A stretch of 13,269 nt of DNA from Spirogloea muscicola. Taxonomy: Eukaryota > Streptophyta > Zygnematophyceae > Spirogloeales > Spirogloeaceae. This document shows, in pieces, positions 8,426 through 13,269 of this stretch. The stretch spans positions 5,511-18,779 of the forward strand of contig WELB01000462.1 of the NCBI GenBank assembly GCA_009602725.1. The letters are read 5' to 3'. Both the position numbers and the translations under genes were made by a program. Each line of letters begins with the position of its first letter. Within the stretch, counting starts at the first letter, position 1. The notes under the pieces were generated by a model. It ran no database searches and had not been told where the DNA came from. It saw only the letters and a program-made list of their open reading frames with translations.

Positions 8426-9618
8426 GGCAGGAGCAGGAGCAGGGGCGGGGGCAGGGGCGGGAGCATGAGCAGGAGCAGGGGCAGGGGCAGGAACAGGAGC
8501 AGGAGCAGGAGCAGGAGCAGGGGCAGGAGCAGGAGCAGGCACAAGAGCAGGAGGAGCAGGAGGGGGAGCAGCCACCGACAAGGTCGCTGCTGAAGGCGAT
8601 GCAGCAGCAGCGGCAGCAGCGGCATCAGCGGCAGCAGCAACAGGTGCTAAAGACAGTCGAAAAGGGGAAGGAGGCTGAGGACATCGGAGAGAGTGATGAG
8701 GACAAAAGGGAGGAGGAAGGGCAGGAGGAGGACGATGATGAGGAGGGTGAGGAGGGGTCGTCAGGAAAGCGGTTGCCCGAAGGCGACTACTGGATGCCTA
8801 ATGCCACTGAGATCAGCATGGGCCCAACACAGTTCACCTGCAAAGTGTGCTGCAAGACGTTCAACCGCCACAACAATATGCAGGTGGGCAGTTCCCTGCA
8901 CCATTTCACGGATCAACTTTAGCAGATCAGGCGCTGACTATGTGATCATGTCAGAAGGAGTGGTACATTTTTGCCTGCCACAGCGCTCACCTTGCTTGGC
9001 GGCTGTACTTTGCAGATGCACATGTGGGGCCATGGATCGCAGTACCGCAAAGGGCCTTACTCGTTGCGGGGCACCCAGCCAACAAACATGAAGAAGCTGC
9101 CCTGCTACTGCTGCGCGCCTGGCTGCCGCAACAACATAGACCACCCGCGCCCACGCCCGCTCAAGGACTTCAGGACCTTGCAGACCCACTACAAGCGGAC
9201 CCATGGCACCAAGCCTTTCAAGTGCATTAAATGCAGCAAGGTGCAGAAGCCACTCATGCCTCTTGGCATTCACTATTACCTCCTGGTGTTGACAACCTCA
9301 TCAGATGTCGGGGTTGTGTTTTGGCTTGTCCTTATTGTGCAGCTAAGATTCCACTTTGCTCTATCCAAGTCTTCTGCACTGGTACTGAGACACTTACCTG
9401 GACGGCTGCAGCCTTTTGCCGTGAGAGGGGATTGGAAAACACATGAGAAAAACTGCGGCAGGAAGTGGTTCTGCGTTTGCGGCTCTGATTTTAGGCACAA
9501 ACGCTCGCTGAAGGACCACATCAAGTCTTTTGGAGACGGGCATGGCTTTCAAGGCCCAGATGACGAGCATGATGAAGCTGGTGAGGTCGATGAGGAAGAG
9601 CGTGCTGTGAATGCATGA
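6806..9618 (+). CDS. WIP-domain C2H2 zinc-finger transcription factor (TT1/WIP family), 4 exons, complete
   Basis: This is a predicted nuclear DNA-binding regulator. Exons 6806-7036, 7132-8883, 9016-9240 and 9412-9618 join in phase 0 to give 804 residues; plant WIP proteins are usually about 300-400. The ATG sits in agaccATGG, with an in-frame stop at 6773. The WIP domain is complete. A YWMP motif (630-633) replaces the usual W-I-P, followed by GPTQF. Finger 1 uses C647, C650, H663, H667. Finger 2 ([14 protein letters not shown]) uses C691, C698, H719, H724. Finger 3 (FKCIKC, then [14 protein letters not shown]) uses C731, C734, H747, C751. Finger 4 ([17 protein letters not shown]) uses C757, C759, H772 and probably H780. 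The N-terminal 600 residues are low-complexity: poly-Pro in exon 1, poly-Gly near 110-119, a Glu/Gln/Arg-rich probable coiled coil at 340-410, a Glu-Gln repeat at 495-556, a Gln/Arg tract at 566-581 and an acidic stretch at 590-625. The intron inside finger 1 (NNMQ|MHMW) appears to match plant WIP genes, from memory. Exon 1 is less certain than the rest. Confidence 0.93.
8383..8570 (+). repeat. GAGCAG hexamer minisatellite coding Glu-Gln repeats
   Basis: About 190 bp of imperfect gagcag units (with ggg and cat variants) lie inside WIP exon 2 and encode alternating Glu-Gln with Gly and Arg interruptions. Because the unit is 6 bp and lacks stops, the complementary frames read Ala-Pro or Leu runs; those are shadows. 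Length is probably polymorphic between individuals. Confidence 0.95.
9241..9411 (+). other. Stop-free 171-bp intron inside zinc finger 3
   Basis: The boundaries AAG|GTGCAG and GGCTGCAG|CCT join CIKCSK to PFAVRGDW exactly as the WIP family requires. The intron is 57 codons long with no in-frame stop, so retention would insert 57 mostly hydrophobic residues (core [13 protein letters not shown]) between the zinc-binding Cys pair and the His/Cys pair of finger 3. The donor gtgcag is weak. Confidence 0.85.
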
Positions 9619-10341
9619 GGTTGACTGGTGCAAACTCTTGACCTCACCGGTCGCACTTCTGGTTTGGGCTTGCGCTTGTATTCACAAGCAGGTCGAGCTT
9701 AGTCAAATGCCGCCTGCTGATATATTAGATCTAAAGCCACGCTTACTCTGCAGTAGATACTGTACAACTAAATGTGCTCAATCACGTAGCATGAAGCTTC
9801 CAAAGAAGCTGCTGAAGCCCTATACCAAGCACTTACTCCTGTTTAAGGACTTTACTTAGGACACCTGTTTACAGCTGGCACATTGGTGTGACGTATGCGT
9901 TACCTAGTCATCCACATGGATGAGGGTGATATGCTCAGCGAGACTGAAGTGCCAGTGTTGCAGGAATGGTAAGTCTGCTATGTACTGTATGATCTTTGTG
10001 CTACAGCAGTACACTCTCGGATAATAATTGCAGCAAGTGCTGACGCAGCCCTCCATGCCCATCATTTGGGCGAGCTTGTAGCAAAGAGCCTCCACAACTC
10101 TGTGGTCAAACGTCTGCGACCATCAGATATCAAACATCAACACTTCAGAGGAACCAGCGGTGACTTCTAACAGGCTCTACTACAAGAACACGAGGGCAAA
10201 AATGCTGACGTCTGCTGACAAGTGAGGACACATAACATACACTGAAATAAAGCACCAACCAGCTCTGAAGGGGGGTGGGCACACTTTGGAGGGATGCACA
10301 CCTGTTCAAGGTGCAGGTGCTGTCACAGTAACAGGCCGTGT
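9619..10341. other. Convergent intergenic region between WIP and patatin-like genes
   Basis: This interval holds the 3' ends of two converging genes. On the + strand, AATAAA at 10246-10251 could serve the WIP gene, but it is 630 bp past its stop. On the minus strand, 10017-10108 may be an extra exon (separate entry). No other gene is recognised; an 82-codon + strand frame at 9611-9859 has no family features. Confidence 0.5.
10017..10108 (-). other. Possible additional minus-strand exon, unassigned
   Basis: After an acceptor-like ggtcgcag, the minus strand reads TFDHRVVEALCYKLAQMM and on to a cysteine-rich end, protein-like and open down to a stop at 9904. Its phase 0 would fit directly after the patatin exon ending at 10505, making it an alternative 3' end of that gene. 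The family is not recognised, and it may be chance. Confidence 0.3.
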
Positions 10342-12590
10342 TTACCGTTGCCTGACCAGGAGCTCAAAGGCGGAACGACATTGCCTTTGCTGCCCTGACT
10401 GAACGATGATTCTCACTAATGTGGCCCAACAGCGGCGACACCAAAGATCTTGTAGCTGGGTCCAACCTCTGAAAGCCACTTGCCTGTTCAGCTTTGCTTC
10501 GTACCTCTGCCAAGCGCCGGTCAAAGGCAGAAGACTGCTCCCTCTCTTCTCTGCCCTTCTTCTCTTTGATGAGTTGCTCCGCAAGCCAATGAAGTCTCTG
10601 CAGACAGGGAAGAGCCCAATTGATCTTAAAGCCTTTCGCCAGACACCTTGTTTTATCTGTACCCTCCAATTGATTAACTCCATAAGCACTAAGGCCTTGG
10701 CTTTAAGTCAAAGAAGATGTATTGGTGACGTCCATTGATAAGATAGCCACAAAGCAGGTCAGCAGAAGCAATCAGTCAAGTCCACATTTCCCATCAGACT
10801 AAGCACCCCTTCCCCCAGGGATTGTCCAAGTAAGCGTGACATAAAAGTCTTCCGCAATCCTCCACAATCCATAATCTTCATTGTTGGCATGCACAGCTAT
10901 GGCGTTAGGTGACACTGGTTAGCGAGCAGCGAGATGTATGCTTGAAAAGATATGTTCACCTCTTCGTACGTCTGATCAAGGCTCACACGCTCCCCAAAGG
11001 CATTCCGGTGAGCTGCCTTCTGCTTGAGGAGGTCATCTGTCACCCCAATAAGATCTGCTACATTTGCTTTGGTTGCACAGTCCATCAAAGAAGTCTTTCG
11101 AGGTAGTCCTGACACCTGATTGTCAAATTGCAGAGGAGGTGAGCGTATCCAGTCCCACTGGCAGCTCTACATCAGTGTATAGTGCATCCTGTACAAGTTT
11201 TCCATCAAGTATGACGTGCAGTGGGGTGATGAATATTGCAGGTTGAGCTACATAGTACCTGAATCCGTAGATAATTTTCTGAACATTGCTGACCCGCGCA
11301 CGCAGCACCAATCTGGTAGTCAACAGTATCTGCTCGCAAGCGCTAATGCAATCTCATGCCAAAGCTCATTCGCAATTGGTTCAATGGGCCCACACAACTG
11401 CTTCTAAGGCAATGGTCTCCAGCACGCATGGAGTGCCCCACAGCTGATGAGCGTCAGATTCGCAGCTCAACTTAAAGTGCTCATACAGCTCGCAAAACTG
11501 ACATCAAGGAACGAATGGGTCGTGATACCTGCTGTACCGTCCATCATGATGCCCATAAGAGGCCGAACCCAACCAGCAAGGCCCCACTTCTCAGATTTTT
11601 GAAGGGTCAGTTTCTCATCCAACTGCCCTGCCCCTAAAGACAGTATCTGCAAGTAAACAAGCACAGTAAAGGAGTAATTGAGCATCCCTTGCACACTTGT
11701 TGAATCACCATTAGCTTGCACAACAATTCCATCACCAGTAGCTCGCAGATATGAGAGACACAGGGATAGCAATATAACAAGACGTATTGAGAATTTTGCT
11801 GCTTACAAAGACGTCCTTCAGCGACGAAGCTTCAGGAAAATCTTCGTTGTTACCAAGGGCATGAGTCAAAGCAACTAAAGTCTGCATAAGAAGATAGTCA
11901 GCAGACTCAGAATGCCCTGTTGTTAGCTTCATTCCAATCACTTGAATATTGTCTCCTTCTTCATTTCGGAAGCTGAGAGTGCACTATGCAATGGTAAGAG
12001 AGCAGGGCGGTTACCATGACAGCTACTGCTGTGTACACTGAGCTCGCTTGCACACGCAGGAGTGTTTGTTGTAATTGCATTGCAAAAAAGCTACAGCTGA
12101 GATAGCGAGCAGGATGCTGATTGCCCTAGCCAAGGCATTAAATGAGGAGCACATCAATATTACCGGATTGTTCTGTACAGTTCCCCCGTCAATGAGTGTA
12201 GCCTCCACTTCGTCATTGACTGAACGCACCGTGATGGGAGGAAAGAATGTTGGTGCTGCTGCAGTACCTCTGCATATCTCCCATAGCCTAGCTCAACCAA
12301 AGTAGGTGACTACTCACAGGTCAGAGTGAGAACATCTTGACTTAGCAAAAACCAATTGCTTGTCTTTTATGTCTTGCGAGTGGTCTGGGGGGAAATTTAG
12401 TGCATAGAGGCCTCTGACTTTCAGGGGATCATGAAGAGCCCAAGATTTCTCCGCAACCTTCATCATGCACTCCTCCTCTCTGACATGAAAGTAGCTCTGA
12501 GAAGATAATGTAAGAGCAACCGCAGACTGACCGAAAGTTTCGATACTCGTCCTTCTTGGCTGCCTGACTCACAAAGAAGAACGGGATGGC
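10342..12590 (-). CDS. Patatin-like phospholipase, C-terminal part, multi-exon, 5' end missing
   Basis: This is a lipid acyl hydrolase of the patatin family (Ser-Asp dyad). Exons in transcript order: 12590-12532, then an unresolved exon within about 12494-12320, 12287-12164, 11881-11807, 11646-11529, 11329-11259, 11188-11171, 11115-10960, 10597-10505, and probably 10389-10342 with the stop. Joined blocks match patatin order: AIPFFFVSQ, LWEICRGTAAAPTFFPP, the catalytic Asp in LIDGGTVQNNP, TLVALTHAL, ILSLGAGQLDEK, KWGLAGWVRPLMGIMMDGTA, DTVDYQIG, ENYLRIQ, TSLMDCATKANVADLIGV and RLHWLAEQLIKEKK. These correspond to the family's SAAPTYFP, DGGxxxNNP, LSLGTG, KWGxxxW, DGTADxVDYH, NYLRIQ, DDAT and FAxxLxxEK signatures. 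The Gly-rich oxyanion loop and GxSxG serine must lie upstream, beyond the N at 12661, so the copy is incomplete here. It may be intact in the genome or broken by an assembly join. The last two coding exons are the least certain. Confidence 0.85.
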
Positions 12591-12660
12591 CTGCCCACAA
12601 ATAACAACAACCTTTGTCAAAGTTGGACACTGGCTTCACACTTTCCCTTCATGGTGTACT

Positions 12661-12661
12661 N
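12661..12661. other. Ambiguous base / likely contig junction
   Basis: A single N separates moderate-GC patatin gene sequence from very GC-rich sequence. The patatin gene loses its N-terminal half exactly here, so this is probably a collapsed gap. The adjacency of the two flanks should not be trusted. Confidence 0.7.
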
Positions 12662-12958
12662 CACGCCGCCGTCGCTCGCCCACATCCTCCCCCGAGCACC
12701 CACTCGGCTTCTCCCCAAGACCCACTTCACGTCTCCTCCCCTCCCCGCCCCGCCGCCAGCAGCCGCCGCCGCCGCCGCTGCTCGTTCCAGCACGCCGCCG
12801 CTGCGCTCGAGGCAGGCCACCCGCCTCGGCCCTAGACTGAGAGCGCGGCGCGGGGCCTGCGCTGCCAGCGCTGCTGAGGCCGGAGAGAGGTCAAGAAAGG
12901 CCGCCGGAGGCTTCTTTGGAGAAGTGGGCTCGCAGCGCGGGCCGCCGTCGCCGTAGTC
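12662..12958 (+). other. GC-rich leader upstream of the 12959 ORF
   Basis: The sequence is CpG-rich with (gcc)n-like runs and no recognisable protein. The frame of the downstream ATG has a stop at 12833-12835, so this is most likely 5' UTR and promoter-proximal DNA. A minus-strand frame crosses the N but is low-complexity, with no family signal. Confidence 0.5.
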
Positions 12959-13101
12959 ATGCAGCACCACAACGGCTACCTCCTCGGCGTCGGCAGCCTG
13001 GACTCGGTGGCGGCCCTCCTGCAGGCTGCGCCCGCCAGCATGCCTCTCCCGCTGCCGCTGCCGCTGCCTCTGGCGACGGCGGGCGGCTCCCAGGTGCTGC
13101 T

Positions 13102-13152
<51 letters not shown>

Positions 13153-13269
13153 CTTCCGGCCGTCCGCAGCAGCGTTTCTCGCGGCGGCAAACGCCTCGGC
13201 GATGGGCGGGAGTCCGGCGGCGGCTGCGGCGGCGGCGGCGGGGCTGCCGCTTGGCGGCTGGCCGGACGA
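12959..13269 (+). CDS. N-terminal fragment of an unidentified Gln/Ala-rich protein
   Basis: An ATG at 12959, the first in frame after a stop at 12833, opens a frame that reaches the window end (103 codons). It begins MQHHNGYLLGVGSLDSVAAL, then a Pro-Leu tract, 16 Gln encoded by uninterrupted CAG codons (13103-13150), HFRPSAAAF, and an Ala-rich stretch ending LPLGGWPD. Such N-termini are common in algal and plant transcriptional regulators, but no domain is visible, so no function is assigned. The start could also be preceded by an exon lost in the gap. Confidence 0.6.
13103..13150 (+). repeat. (CAG)16 trinucleotide repeat
   Basis: Sixteen perfect CAG units in the reading frame starting at 12959 encode poly-Gln at residues 49-64. 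The lack of CAA interruptions suggests a recent, length-variable tract. Confidence 0.95.

Noticed and set aside
8144-8640. Minus-strand frames with long Ala-Pro and Leu runs
   Set aside because: They are complementary readings of the GAGCAG repeat, which is stop-free in several frames.
12617-12970. 117-codon minus-strand frame across the N at 12661 as the patatin N-terminus
   Set aside because: It is Ala/Gly/Arg-rich with no Gly-rich loop or GxSxG motif, and continuity across the N is not trustworthy.

Overview
This is eukaryotic nuclear DNA from a green-lineage organism. Genes are split by short GT–AG introns (about 55–295 bp), and exon order can be recovered because the joined exons give recognisable proteins with the frame kept. 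The best lineage clue is a C2H2 zinc-finger gene with the complete four-finger WIP domain (TT1/WIP family of plants). That points to a streptophyte. The alga-like low-complexity protein tracts, CpG-rich 5' exons and short introns make a charophyte alga or early-diverging land plant my guess, but this is inference.

Layout: (1) 16–4352, + strand, a complete 16-exon aldehyde dehydrogenase of 499 residues with a mitochondrial-type leader and all catalytic residues. (2) 4353–6640, no convincing gene; a repeat-rich stretch with a recurring GGCTGG/CCAGCC stem-loop family, one perfect 17-bp-arm hairpin, a MITE-like inverted-repeat pair and two ~157-bp direct repeats, plus a one-base N at 6460. (3) 6806–9618, + strand, a complete four-exon WIP-type zinc-finger protein of 804 residues, with a TATA box 74–80 bp upstream of the ATG and a very long low-complexity N-terminal region. 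(4) About 10342–12590, minus strand, convergent with the WIP gene: the C-terminal part of a patatin-like phospholipase with the catalytic DGG. Its N-terminal half (glycine-rich loop and serine) is missing beyond an N at 12661. (5) 12959–end, + strand, the 5' end of an unidentified Gln/Ala-rich protein.

The genes look like independent nuclear genes, not an operon or cluster: one is metabolic, one is a transcription factor and one is a lipid hydrolase. I found no RNA gene, CRISPR array or prokaryotic element, and no convincing new multi-gene system. The most notable points are the WIP gene (W-M-P variant, enlarged N-terminus, a stop-free 3n intron inside a zinc finger), a GC–AG intron, a strong phase-0/AG|GT intron pattern, and the stem-loop repeat family.
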